A stretch of DNA of 64,000 bases from Arcicella sp034519515 (GCA_034519515.1 JAXHOK010000033.1:55923-119922); one strand, 5' to 3'; counted from the first letter of the stretch, positions 46,775 through 55,676 are shown. Program-made: numbers and translations. Notes: a model not told the origin generated them from the letters alone.

Positions 46775-48553
46775 ATGAAAAATATATTAAAAAAAATATC
46801 CATTCTTACAGCAGCCTTCTTTATTATTTCGGGCTGTAAAGATTACTTGGAAGTGCAGCCTAAATCTCAGATTAGTGTTGCTGATGCCTTCTCGAACGTT
46901 GCCAATGCCACCAATTCTGTTATTGGGGTTTATGACGAACTAATGGGCGATAATGGCTACGGAATCCGTATCAATATGTATTATCCCTATGATTCAGACG
47001 AAATTATTGTGTCTGGAAACTTGGATAATGGACGTAGAGGAATTGGTCGTTATCAACATCTTTTAACCAATGCTGAATTGCGGAATCCGTTTTTACAATT
47101 GTATAGAGGTATCGAAAAAGCCAATTTATGTATTGAACAAATCCCCGCAATGGCTCAATATACTAATGGAACAGATGCTGACAAAAAAGAATTACGTCGT
47201 TTGCATGGCGAAGTATTGGCACTGAGAGCCCAATTCTTTTTTGAGTTAATCCGTAATTGGGGCGATGTACCCGCTCCAATGATTCCTGCTTATAGGCAAG
47301 CCGATTTATTTATTCCGCAAGAAGACCGTGATGTAACTTACGCTAAAATTTTGGAAGATTTGAAAACTGCAACCGACCTTGTGGGCTGGCGTACAGAGAT
47401 TCCTGTGAGAAATGAACGTCTTACCAAAGGAGCAATTAAGGCGTTGCGTGCCAAAATTGCCTTGTTCAGAGGAGGGTTTTCTTTGCGTAGCTCTGGTAAA
47501 TTAGAGCGTAATGCTGATTATTTGAATTACTATAAAATTGCCCGTGACGAATGTGCTGATTTATTGGCAAAACGTGGTGAACATACGTTGAATCCAAATT
47601 ATGAAGACGTTTGGAGAAAATTAACATCTTTTCAATATGACCCTAACGGAGAGATTATTTTTGAAGTAGGAGCAGGAGGTTCAAACTCAAACTCAGATAG
47701 TCGTATGGGAAATTATAATGGACCTTCTGTAAATGCAGCTTCCAGATTCGGAACTGGCGGTGGTGGTTTATTGGCATTGCCGAATTATTTTTATGCTTTT
47801 GATTCAACCGATACACGTCGTAATGTAACAGTAACTGTTTATTCAATTGCGGCAACGAATATCAAAGCTCCTCGTCGTTTGGCAGAATTGACCGATGGTA
47901 AATTTAGAAAAGACTGGAGAGTACCACTTTTACCAGGAACGGCTTTGAACCCAGGGTATAATTGGCCCATGATTCGCTTCTCGGACGTATTGTTGATGTT
48001 TGCTGAAACCGAAAATGAAATCAATGGAAGCCCAACCCCTGCGGCAATTTCGGCTTTTGAAGAAGTTAGAAAAAGGGCATTTAGAGGCAATTTAAGCAGA
48101 ATTGGCACAACTCCCACCGATAAAGCGAATTTCTTTGATGCCATCGTCAATGAGCGATATTTAGAATTTGGTAGTGAAGGAATCCGTAAATTTGACTTGA
48201 TTCGTTGGAATTTGTTATCCCAAAAAATTACAGAATCAAGAGCTAAAATTATTGCCATGAGAAACCGAACAGGAGCATTTGCCAATGTACCAAGGTATAT
48301 GTTTTGGAGAAATAATGGCGAAGAAATCCAGTTTTTGAACTCATTTTACAAGGCCACAAATCTCACAACTGCACCAACGGGCTGGACTCGTTTGGATTGG
48401 GGGCAACACCTCGCTGCCAACGTAATTGATGGTGTTACTTTGGATAGAGCAATGGCGAGATTATTTGTTTCGGGTAAAAGTGAATTATTCCCCTACGACC
48501 AAGCAACGGTGGATTCATATCAAGGGAAATTGAAGCAAAATCCTGGGTATTGA
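46775..48553 (+). CDS. SusD/RagB glycan-binding lipoprotein
   Basis: The lipoprotein signal ends at IISGC, after which the acylated protein sits on the cell surface on top of the SusC barrel. Family features include CKDYLEVQPKSQISVADAF, LHGEVLALRAQFFFELIRNW and FDLIRWNLLSQKI near the C-terminus. At 592 residues it is slightly long for the family. It follows susC by 88 bases that contain a palindrome, which may set the ratio between the two products. Confidence 0.92.
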   Translation: MKNILKKISILTAAFFIISGCKDYLEVQPKSQISVADAFSNVANATNSVIGVYDELMGDNGYGIRINMYYPYDSDEIIVSGNLDNGRRGIGRYQHLLTNAELRNPFLQLYRGIEKANLCIEQIPAMAQYTNGTDADKKELRRLHGEVLALRAQFFFELIRNWGDVPAPMIPAYRQADLFIPQEDRDVTYAKILEDLKTATDLVGWRTEIPVRNERLTKGAIKALRAKIALFRGGFSLRSSGKLERNADYLNYYKIARDECADLLAKRGEHTLNPNYEDVWRKLTSFQYDPNGEIIFEVGAGGSNSNSDSRMGNYNGPSVNAASRFGTGGGGLLALPNYFYAFDSTDTRRNVTVTVYSIAATNIKAPRRLAELTDGKFRKDWRVPLLPGTALNPGYNWPMIRFSDVLLMFAETENEINGSPTPAAISAFEEVRKRAFRGNLSRIGTTPTDKANFFDAIVNERYLEFGSEGIRKFDLIRWNLLSQKITESRAKIIAMRNRTGAFANVPRYMFWRNNGEEIQFLNSFYKATNLTTAPTGWTRLDWGQHLAANVIDGVTLDRAMARLFVSGKSELFPYDQATVDSYQGKLKQNPGY

Positions 48554-48639
48554 TTTTAAGACAATAAGATGAACGGTAAATGGTGAACAGATTTTGTTTG
48601 GCATTTACCGTTTGTTTTTTATGAGTATCATGCTGCCCC

Positions 48640-48713
48640 GTGGTTGGTGTCCTCATTGGGACAAAATTATCTTTGATTAACCTTCCCAAGGGTTTTGAAC
48701 CTTTGGGAAGGTT
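48640..48713. repeat. GTGG half-element and palindrome between susD and PL10
   Basis: GTGGTTGGTGTCCTCA at 48640-48655 is one arm of the 38906 element. It is followed by AACCTTCCCAAGGGTTT at 48679 and its near complement ending at 48713 (2 mismatches). An upstream in-frame GTG of the lyase frame falls in this repeat and is not the real start. Confidence 0.8.
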
Positions 48714-48750
48714 TCTTCTAATGGTAAATATTTTAAATTATTTAAGAATT

Positions 48751-49830
48751 ATGAAAATCAAAAATCATAAGATATTCCTAATAACAGTCTTATCTTTTTT
48801 ATGGATAACTTATTCATTATCAGGATGTAAGGCACAGCCAAGAGCAGTAGCATCAACGCTTTTTCCACAAGATTCTGTGGCAGAACGGATGCTAATTTAT
48901 CAACGGAATAATGGAGGATTTCCACAACCCAAAGGCGATCCGATTGATTATCAAAAAACGCTTTCAAAATCATTGATTAACACATTGTTGGCTGAAAAAG
49001 ATTTCTTGGATGCCACCATTGATGACAAAGCTACCACCCGTGAAATTAATGGATTAGTAGCGACTTTTCAGAAAACTAAAAATCCAGCCTATATTCAGGC
49101 GGCTGAAAATGGAATTAGATATTTGCTGAAAGCTCAAAATAATGCAGGTGGTTGGGGACAATTTTTTCCTGATTCAAGTGGTTATCACAAACACATTACC
49201 TACAACGATAACGCCATGATTGACGTAATGTATGTGATGAAAAACACCGCCGAAAGCACCAATGGCTTTGAAGCAGTGGATAAAACCTTGAAAGAAGCCG
49301 CCCAAAAAGCCGTTGAAAAAGGGATTGATTGTATTTTGAAAACACAGGTAATACAAAACGGAAAATTGACGGCTTGGTGTGCCCAACACGACCGCAATAC
49401 CCTAAAACCCGCCAAAGCCAGAATGTTTGAATTGCCTTCTTTAAGTGGCAATGAAAGCGTAGGAATTATCAAATTTTTAATGACCATCGAAAAACCTTCG
49501 CCCGAAATAAAGCAAGCGATTAATTCGGCAGTTGTTTGGTTAGAATCTGTGAAAATTGTGGGCATCAAAGTTGAAAATATCAAAGATGCTTCCCAACCAA
49601 AAGGTAAAGACAGAATCGTAGTGCCAGACCCTAATTCGACAATGTGGGCAAGGTTTTATGAATTAGAAACCAATAAACCATTCTTTGCGGGTAGAAATAG
49701 TGTAGTAAAGTACAATTTAGCCGAAATCGAAAACGAACGGAGAACGGGTTACGCTTATTACGGAACTTGGGCTGCTACTTTATTGGCAAAAGAATATCCA
49801 GAATGGGTAAAAAGAGTCGGTAAAGAGTGA
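48751..49830 (+). CDS. pelA: Pectate lyase, PL10 family lipoprotein
   Basis: PL10 lyases cut polygalacturonate by beta-elimination with calcium. From ATG 48751 the signal MKIKNHKIFLITVLSFLWIT reaches a lipobox-like LSGC, so the enzyme is lipid-anchored. Family motifs are YQRNNGGFPQPKGDP, GGWGQFFPDSSGYHKHITYN and LTAWCAQHDRNTLKPAKARM followed by FELPSLSGNES, the region of the catalytic Arg and Asp. A longer frame from 48640 would run through the repeats and was rejected. It follows SusD and precedes the pectinesterase gene. Confidence 0.9.
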   Translation: MKIKNHKIFLITVLSFLWITYSLSGCKAQPRAVASTLFPQDSVAERMLIYQRNNGGFPQPKGDPIDYQKTLSKSLINTLLAEKDFLDATIDDKATTREINGLVATFQKTKNPAYIQAAENGIRYLLKAQNNAGGWGQFFPDSSGYHKHITYNDNAMIDVMYVMKNTAESTNGFEAVDKTLKEAAQKAVEKGIDCILKTQVIQNGKLTAWCAQHDRNTLKPAKARMFELPSLSGNESVGIIKFLMTIEKPSPEIKQAINSAVVWLESVKIVGIKVENIKDASQPKGKDRIVVPDPNSTMWARFYELETNKPFFAGRNSVVKYNLAEIENERRTGYAYYGTWAATLLAKEYPEWVKRVGKE

Positions 49831-49876
49831 TTTACGAATTATAATTTACGAATTACGATTTACGATTTACGAATAA
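49831..49876. repeat. TTTACGAAT-type tandem repeat
   Basis: About five degenerate copies of a 9-11-base unit TTTACGAATT lie right after the PL10 stop codon, before the pectinesterase start. Confidence 0.75.
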
Positions 49877-49903
49877 AACAATCTCCTACTTAACAGCAAA
49901 TCC

Positions 49904-50980
49904 ATGCCAAATATCATTAAAAAACTTTTATCATTATTCTTTTTTATTACGACAATTTGCACTGCCAATTCTCAGAAAATTGAAGTAGCCAAAGACGGTA
50001 CGGGAACCTTTAAAAGCATCCAAGAAGCCATCAATAGTTTGGATACAGTTTCCACAAAAATGAGGACTATTTATATCAAAAATGGGGTTTACAACGAAAA
50101 AATATACCTCGAAAAATCATTCGTTTGTCTGAAAGGAGAAAGCGAAAAAGGAGTGATAATATCCATTGCATTGCCCCGTGATGAATGGCGTTGTGCCAAT
50201 CCAGACGATTATGGTGCCGCCACTGTCAATGTAAAAGGACACGATTTAGTGTTTGAAAAACTAAGTATCATCAATGATTACGGACTAAAAGCCAAAGGCG
50301 ATACAACCATTGCGTGTATAAGTGAATCAGGGAAAACGGGTGCAGTTGCCAAAGATCGTTACGCCTTGCCCCGTGAGAAAAATGAAACCGAAGGCACAAA
50401 AATTGTTCGCAAAGATGGGCATCAATTTGCCTTTCGGTCGATGCCTGGAGGAACTCGCTTAGTATTCAAAAACTGTACTTTTATCGCTGGCGGAGGTGAT
50501 ACCGTAAGTCCTTGGGATGTAGAAGGCGGTTTGTATTATTTCAAGAACTGCACGATGGAAGGACACGTAGATTTTTATTGTCCGAGAGGTTGGGCTTGGG
50601 CAGAAAACTGTCGATTTATTTGCCACAATATGAACGCCGCCATCTGGCACGATGGCACAAACCATGAAACCTCCAAAACAGTACTGAAAAACTGTACTTT
50701 TGAAGGAGATAAAGGCTATAAATTAGGACGTTATCATCGCCCCGCCCAGTTTTATTTACTGGATTGTAAATTTGACGAAAACATGGCAGACGCTCCTATC
50801 TATCACGTTTCCAGTAGTCCAGAACCCAAATGGGGACATCGGGTTTATTACCAAAATTGCCACAGAAAAGCAGGAGATTATGCTTGGCACGCCAATAATT
50901 TTCCGATTGATGCCAAAAAAATCACACTGGATTGGGCTTTTGATGGACAGTGGAAATCACTTGGGGAACTGGTGAAGTAG
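49904..50980 (+). CDS. Pectinesterase, CE8 family
   Basis: CE8 enzymes remove methyl esters from pectin so that lyases can act. A signal peptide ends near TANSQ. The right-handed beta-helix begins with IEVAKDGTGTFKSIQEAINS, the standard CE8 opening. The active-site region is GHVDFYCPRGWAWAENCRF, where the Asp of VDF is the catalytic candidate; most CE8 members have VDFIFG here, so this is a divergent branch. The Arg-containing end (LGRYHRPAQFYLLDCKF) is kept. It is the last gene of the pectin locus. Confidence 0.88.
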   Translation: MPNIIKKLLSLFFFITTICTANSQKIEVAKDGTGTFKSIQEAINSLDTVSTKMRTIYIKNGVYNEKIYLEKSFVCLKGESEKGVIISIALPRDEWRCANPDDYGAATVNVKGHDLVFEKLSIINDYGLKAKGDTTIACISESGKTGAVAKDRYALPREKNETEGTKIVRKDGHQFAFRSMPGGTRLVFKNCTFIAGGGDTVSPWDVEGGLYYFKNCTMEGHVDFYCPRGWAWAENCRFICHNMNAAIWHDGTNHETSKTVLKNCTFEGDKGYKLGRYHRPAQFYLLDCKFDENMADAPIYHVSSSPEPKWGHRVYYQNCHRKAGDYAWHANNFPIDAKKITLDWAFDGQWKSLGELVK

Positions 50981-50993
50981 TATGAATTAATTT

Positions 50994-51036
50994 CAGCACA
51001 AGCGATGAATTTTAACTTTCCATCGCCTGTGCTAAT
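50994..51036. terminator. Imperfect hairpin between convergent genes
   Basis: AGCACAAGCGATG and CCATCGCCTGTGCT pair with one mismatch or bulge, between the pectinesterase and the 135-residue gene, overlapping the stop of the latter. Confidence 0.5.
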
Positions 51037-51419
51037 AAAGATTGAATTATTGTCTTTGTTTTTGTATTCGTAAATACACTTGAAAGATATTTTGTTAGAT
51101 CATTTTCATCATTAATTCCATTTGATTTCATTCCTTCACTCAGATACAACCCCTCAAATAATGGATAAACAAGAGCTGGTTCATGGTATAACTCAACTAA
51201 TCTGTAACGATAGTTTCCCAAACTTGGTACCACTAAGTATAATTCTTCTGAGATTACTTCCTTTCCACTTTTAAGAGGTACTTTATCAGAAACAACTTCG
51301 CCTAAAATTAAATTTCTCGTTCTTTCACCAAGTAAGGCAGCCTGTTCTTTTAAAACAGTTTTAGGAGTTCTTACTTTTTCGATAGTGAAATCGGGCCATA
51401 AATTTGTTACTTCGCTCAT
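51012..51419 (-). CDS. Hypothetical protein paired with an EEP phosphodiesterase
   Basis: The 135-residue protein (MSEVTNLWPDFTIEKVRTPK, then ERTRNLILGEVVSDKV, YLVVPSLGNYRYRLVELYHE) was not recognised. It has no signal or membrane segment. Its start overlaps the EEP gene stop as ATGA, so the two are coupled and probably act together. Conserved tyrosines and acidic residues in the centre suggest a compact alpha/beta fold. Confidence 0.6.
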   Translation of the reverse strand: MSEVTNLWPDFTIEKVRTPKTVLKEQAALLGERTRNLILGEVVSDKVPLKSGKEVISEELYLVVPSLGNYRYRLVELYHEPALVYPLFEGLYLSEGMKSNGINDENDLTKYLSSVFTNTKTKTIIQSLLAQAMES

Positions 51420-52240
51420 AATTTTTTGTTCAATTTAAGTTTAAAAATTAGGGGTAAATGGTCGGAAAACTTCTTGTCGGGATAACCACTTTTTGACAAT
51501 AAAGATTCAGTACCTATGCTATCAAGAAACGTCAAACTACTTTTATCAAAATTAGGGATTAAAGCAGGTCGAAGCAATACTTGATCAAAAACATTCCACG
51601 GCAAGTTTTCATTTTTACGATAAAAATAGCTTCCAGGTACATTATTTCCCACATCACCATAAAGACTCCACATCGGATTGTAGAAATATTTGAATTCTCT
51701 GTCTTGAACAATTCTACTTCCTGTCATAGCAATACTTTCAGACATTACTGCGTTCAATCCATTCATGCTAACCATACCATTTTCAAAGGGGTTCATATTA
51801 AAATCGCCAATTATGATAGTTTTCTCACTTTTATGCTCAGATTCCATCTTTTCAATATCACTATATAAACTTCTACTTGCAAGTAATTGATTATCAGAGC
51901 TACTTCTTCCTTTATCTGGTAAATGGATTCCTACAATTAAAATTGAATCAAGCAGAGGCAAACTTAATGTGCGAATAGAATAACGATTATCTTCTAATAT
52001 GGGTACTAAAAATTTAGGAGGAAATTTTGTAATGATTTTTATCTTTTCGCATTGTGCTAGCCCATTTTCATCAAAATATAGAGCCTTCTTTTCATTCAAA
52101 GCTACCACTAATTCTTGTGTCTTAAAATCACACTCAGCCAGAATAATTACATCCACATCGTAATGTTCAATTATGTCTTTTACAGGTATAAAATTCGTAT
52201 TTTTGTTGGTATTCCAAAATAGGAAAGTGAGTTCTTTCAT
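51416..52240 (-). CDS. Endonuclease/exonuclease/phosphatase family protein
   Basis: The 274-residue protein shows the EEP (DNase I-like) metal sites: FWNTNKN near the N-terminus, VIILAECDF with the Glu ligand, GIHLPDKG, IIGDFNMNPFE with the Asp/Asn pair, and the closing SDHLPLIFKL with Asp-His. Such enzymes cut nucleic acids, phospholipids or inositol phosphates. No signal peptide is seen, so a cytoplasmic nucleic-acid target is plausible. It is driven by a good promoter and paired with an unknown 135-residue protein. Confidence 0.8.
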   Translation of the reverse strand: MKELTFLFWNTNKNTNFIPVKDIIEHYDVDVIILAECDFKTQELVVALNEKKALYFDENGLAQCEKIKIITKFPPKFLVPILEDNRYSIRTLSLPLLDSILIVGIHLPDKGRSSSDNQLLASRSLYSDIEKMESEHKSEKTIIIGDFNMNPFENGMVSMNGLNAVMSESIAMTGSRIVQDREFKYFYNPMWSLYGDVGNNVPGSYFYRKNENLPWNVFDQVLLRPALIPNFDKSSLTFLDSIGTESLLSKSGYPDKKFSDHLPLIFKLKLNKKL

Positions 52241-52273
52241 TAAATTGTGGTTATCAAGTTTTAATCCTGTCCA

Positions 52274-52305
52274 AATCTATTGAGGATTAAATTATTCCCC
52301 AAATT
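52274..52305 (-). promoter_or_regulatory. Bacteroidota-type promoter for the EEP pair
   Basis: On the minus strand TTTG (52305-52302) and TAGATTTG (52281-52274) are separated by 20 bases, 33 bases before the EEP start. Confidence 0.55.
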
Positions 52306-52339
52306 TCTTTCATAAAAATATTCGTATATACTCATTCAC

Positions 52340-52347
52340 TATCTTTG
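52340..52347 (+). promoter_or_regulatory. -7 box TATCTTTG of the permease gene
   Basis: It matches TAnnTTTG, 20 bases before the ATG. No convincing -33 element was seen. Confidence 0.4.
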
Positions 52348-52367
52348 CAAAAAGACAAAATTAATCA

Positions 52368-53672
52368 ATGCCAAAACCTTCTGATTCCGCTCCTCAGCTC
52401 AAAAAAGTTATCAATACCGTACAGCTATGGTCGATAGCGGTTGGCTTGGTGATTTCGGGAGAATATTTTGGTTGGAATTATGGTTGGGCTTCGGCGGGTA
52501 CTATCGGTTTTTTGATTTCTACGCTCATCGTAACGGTGATGTATGTTACTTTTATTTTTTCATATACCGAACTCACCGCTGCCATTCCCAATGCGGGCGG
52601 AGCTTTTGAATACGCCAGTCGTGCCTTTGGTTCAATGGGCGGTTTTATCGCAGGATTCGCTTCATTGGTTGATTTTATGCTTGCTCCGCCCGCTATTGCC
52701 TATGCCTTGGGGAGTTATGTTCATTTCCTTAATCCAGCGATTTCAGAAATTACAACTGCTGTTATTACCTACTTTGTCTTCATTACCATCAATATTTTTG
52801 GCATCCAAGAATCAGCTCGATTCTCCTTGATTGTTACTTTTTTGTCGGTGGCAGAATTGGTAGTTTTTATGGCTGTCATTCTTCCATATTTCAAAATGGA
52901 TAACTTTATAGCTCATAATCCACCCACTATTTCGGTTGACGGTGTGTTTTCAGGAATCCCTTATGCCGTATGGTTTTTTGTGGCAATTGAAGGCGTTGCG
53001 ATGGTTGCTGAAGAGGTCAAAAGTCCCCAAAAAACCATTCCCAAAGCCTATATTTATTCCATTTTTACCTTAGTTTTCTTGGCGTTGGGCGTTATGATTT
53101 TAACTGCTGGCATCGGCGATTGGCGTTTATTGAGCCAGATTGATTACCCACTTCCCGAAGCACTTTCGATGGCTTTGGGCAAAAATAGTACCTTGGCAAA
53201 AGCCTTTACCAGTTTGGGATTATTCGGATTAATTGCCTCCTTTCATTGCAATACCATCGGGTATTCTCGACAGGTTTTTGCTTTGGCGAGGGCTGGATAT
53301 TTACCCAAATTTTTAGAAACAGTCAATCAACGTTTTCAAACGCCACATTGGGCATTAATCATGGGCGGATTGGTAGGTTTTGTGGCTATTTTTTCGGGAA
53401 CAACCAGTCAAATTATTATTCTTTCGGTTTTGGGGGCAACGGTTATGTACGCTATTAGTATGTTAAGTTTACTAAGGCTTCGCAAAAAAGAACCTCTGCT
53501 CGAACGTCCTTTTATCGCACCATTTTACCCCATTTTCCCCATAATTGCCTTTGTGTTAGCACTGATTTGTATGATTGCCATTGTGTATTACAACCAAACG
53601 ATTGGCTTAATTTTCTTTGTGGGAATGTTTGTTTGTTTAGGGGTGTTTTATATTTTTTGGAGAAAAGTATAG
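52368..53672 (+). CDS. APC-family permease, ethanolamine permease type
   Basis: The protein has about 12 hydrophobic segments and the N-terminal pattern VGLVISGEYFGWNYGWASAG seen in ethanolamine permeases (EAT family), plus TELTAAIPNAGGAFEYASRA and IEGVAMVAEEVKSPQKTIPK. It would import ethanolamine or a related amine or amino acid with protons. No ethanolamine ammonia-lyase genes (eutBC) are near, so the substrate is a family-based guess. Confidence 0.82.
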   Translation: MPKPSDSAPQLKKVINTVQLWSIAVGLVISGEYFGWNYGWASAGTIGFLISTLIVTVMYVTFIFSYTELTAAIPNAGGAFEYASRAFGSMGGFIAGFASLVDFMLAPPAIAYALGSYVHFLNPAISEITTAVITYFVFITINIFGIQESARFSLIVTFLSVAELVVFMAVILPYFKMDNFIAHNPPTISVDGVFSGIPYAVWFFVAIEGVAMVAEEVKSPQKTIPKAYIYSIFTLVFLALGVMILTAGIGDWRLLSQIDYPLPEALSMALGKNSTLAKAFTSLGLFGLIASFHCNTIGYSRQVFALARAGYLPKFLETVNQRFQTPHWALIMGGLVGFVAIFSGTTSQIIILSVLGATVMYAISMLSLLRLRKKEPLLERPFIAPFYPIFPIIAFVLALICMIAIVYYNQTIGLIFFVGMFVCLGVFYIFWRKV

Positions 53673-53684
53673 AAATAGAATACT

Positions 53685-53733
53685 TGTAAAGAATGCGTGG
53701 CACGGCTTCGAGCCGTGCCACGCATTCTTTACA
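53685..53733. repeat. Perfect palindrome with 23-bp arms
   Basis: The left arm contains GAATGCGTGGCACGGCT, then a TCG loop and the exact complement. It is much GC-richer than its surroundings and lies between the permease and hydrolase genes. It could terminate the permease transcript. Confidence 0.92.
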
Positions 53734-53754
53734 GATTATTATTATTTGAAAATT

Positions 53755-54474
53755 ATGAAAAAAGCAGTCGTTTTATTACACGGATTCGGAGAAGATTCTT
53801 CTGTTTGGAGTGGATTTGTTCCTTTTTTGCAAAGGGATTTTCACATCATCACGCCCGATTATGCACGGTTGAGCAACCTAAAAACCATTGAAGATTATGC
53901 CGATTTTGTGCATGAAAAAATCCAAGCAACAGGTTTTGAAAAATGTGTCATGATTGGACACTCAATGGGCGGTTATGTAGCTTTAGCTTTTGCCGAAAAA
54001 TACCCAATGATGATTACGGGTTTGGGGCTTTTTCACTCAACAGCTTTTGCGGATTCGGATGAAAAAAAAGTCGCTCGAACCAAGAATATTGACTTTATTG
54101 ATAAGCACGGAGCAGAACTGTTCATCAAGGTTTCCACGCCAAATTTATATGCCGAGGAGTTTCAAAAAAATCATCCAGAAATTATCGAGAAACATATCGA
54201 ATATGCCTCCAAACTGCCCAAAGAGGCATTAATGGCAGGTATGAAAGCCATGCGAGACCGTCCCGACCGCCGACAAGTTCTGAAATCCTTGAAGGTTTCG
54301 GTAATGTTTATAATTGGCGAAATGGACAAAAGTGTTTCACCCGCCGATGCCAAATCTCAGATTATGATGCCTAAGTATTTCTCATCATCTATTCTGAATG
54401 ATGTGGCACACATGGGCATGGTGGAAGAACCCGAAGATTGTTTGAAATTTATGATTAAATTCTGTCTAAAATAA
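53755..54474 (+). CDS. Alpha/beta hydrolase
   Basis: The product, about 239 residues, has the oxyanion segment VVLLHGFGEDSSVW, the nucleophile elbow MIGHSMGGYVALAFAEKY with the Ser, an Asp in IIGEMDKSVSP and the catalytic His in DVAHMGMVEEPE. Substrate is unknown. ATG 53755 was taken over a TTG at 53746 that lies within the post-palindrome leader. The last base is shared with the start of the next gene (TAATG). Confidence 0.85.
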   Translation: MKKAVVLLHGFGEDSSVWSGFVPFLQRDFHIITPDYARLSNLKTIEDYADFVHEKIQATGFEKCVMIGHSMGGYVALAFAEKYPMMITGLGLFHSTAFADSDEKKVARTKNIDFIDKHGAELFIKVSTPNLYAEEFQKNHPEIIEKHIEYASKLPKEALMAGMKAMRDRPDRRQVLKSLKVSVMFIIGEMDKSVSPADAKSQIMMPKYFSSSILNDVAHMGMVEEPEDCLKFMIKFCLK

Positions 54475-54959
54475 TGGAAATCAACACATTTGCTCTGCAA
54501 CAATTATTGGCGGGAGAAGATATATTTTTGATAAAAGATGTGGTCAAGGATGTAGTCAGTGGAGACACTGACCACGGCTTAATTCCACCAATGCCAACTC
54601 CTTTATACCGCCCAAAACACAAAGTCGTAATTTTGGTCCAAGAATTAAATCCAGTAGATTCTGAACTACTGGAGAAAATTTTAGGAGCAGTTCAATTGAA
54701 TTTGCAAAGCGTTGAGGTAGTTGAGATGAGCAAAAACAAGGGCTTGAATTTGGAACATATATTCACTCAAAAATCTGTAAACCAGTTGATTAGCTTTGGC
54801 GTAATGATGTCGGAAGTAAATTTAATGTTACGATTAACGCCTTACCAAATTTTGGAAAGTAAGGGCATTAAATTCATTTCGGGTGTTTCTTTGACCGATT
54901 TGCAAAATGATATTCCCAAAAAAAAACTGCTTTGGGCGGCTTTAAAAGAGATGTTTTAA
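54474..54959 (+). CDS. Hypothetical protein carrying a hairpin-repeat insert
   Basis: This 161-residue protein was not recognised with confidence. Its central part (HKVVILVQELNPVDSELLEK) and C-terminal part (LRLTPYQILESKGIKFISGV) are alternating helix and strand, and it is coupled to the hydrolase by a TAATG overlap. Residues about 23-34 (KDVVSGDTDHGL) are encoded by a GTG-GAGA-CAC hairpin repeat, so this segment is probably an in-frame insertion. No signal peptide or membrane helix is visible. Confidence 0.55.
   Translation: MEINTFALQQLLAGEDIFLIKDVVKDVVSGDTDHGLIPPMPTPLYRPKHKVVILVQELNPVDSELLEKILGAVQLNLQSVEVVEMSKNKGLNLEHIFTQKSVNQLISFGVMMSEVNLMLRLTPYQILESKGIKFISGVSLTDLQNDIPKKKLLWAALKEMF
54555..54572. 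repeat. GTCAGTG-GAGA-CACTGAC hairpin within a coding frame
   Basis: The 7-bp stem and 4-base loop have the same design as the hairpin at 34431; CACGG follows on the right as it does in related copies. Confidence 0.7.
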
Positions 54960-54960
54960 G

Positions 54961-54991
54961 AAAGTACCACAGGCTAAAATCATGGTACTTT
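54961..54991. terminator. Hairpin between convergent genes
   Basis: AAAGTACCA and TGGTACTTT pair over 9 bp, followed by T on either strand. Confidence 0.6.
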
Positions 54992-55676
54992 TAGTTAGAT
55001 CTAATTCTTAATCCCATCTGGAAACCTATCCAAAGCCTTGAATCAGCTGATGAAACGAGTACTTGATAGCCTGGCATTCTATAAAAGGGTTTGATTTGTC
55101 GAGTGGAAACATTGTAGGTATTGATTTCCAAGTATTTCAACGAAGGTCCAAAAGTGATGGTTGCATTTCGGGCAATTTGTTTTTCAAAATTGATGTCTAA
55201 TTTATAAAGTGATGCCAAATTGGGACTGATATCATCGTATTCAATTAATAAATTAGCCGTCAAATCAGTATTCATCATCCACGAATTACCCAATTTGTAC
55301 GCTCGCCCGATGCCATAACCAGCCCCAAAAATTTCTTGTTTTCGAGTAAAATTGTAATGTAATACTACGATATTATACAATTTTCTAACCCCCGTTTTAA
55401 AGCTAAAACTGCCCGTAAGAATTTCATCCACAGATAATTCCAAGCGTTTGTAACCATTACCATTACCCACAAAGCTCAGAAAACCGACGGGCGTAGTCTC
55501 CGTGGAATCTGCGATGTTAATAAAGCCAATTTGCTTTCCTCCTTTTTCTACTTTGTGGGCAAAGTTTAAAAATGAAATTTGCCAACCATTTGATTTTCTC
55601 ATAACTGTATTCAATAATCCACTCACTTGAATCCCGTTTTCTAAGTTTCCAGCCTGGGTTCTGACTTTGCAAGTTA
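54991..55676 (-). pseudogene. Surface-repeat outer-membrane protein, N-terminus missing
   Basis: The frame is open from 55676 down to 54991 and contains imperfect repeats of the type GIQVSGLLNTVMRKSNGWQI, SFLNFAHKVEKGGKQIGFIN and GFLSFVGNGNGYKRLELSVD, as in LA_2272-like surface-repeat proteins of Bacteroidota, and ends in a beta-barrel-like part. Upstream of 55676 a stop occurs with no plausible start, and no signal peptide is present; the GNLENGIQ opening is in mid-repeat. About half of the expected gene is absent, exactly where the neighbouring sequence changes in quality. Confidence 0.65.

Noticed and set aside
48640..48750. N-terminal extension of the PL10 lyase from GTG 48640
   Set aside because: It runs through two repeats and would bury the lipoprotein signal that begins at ATG 48751.
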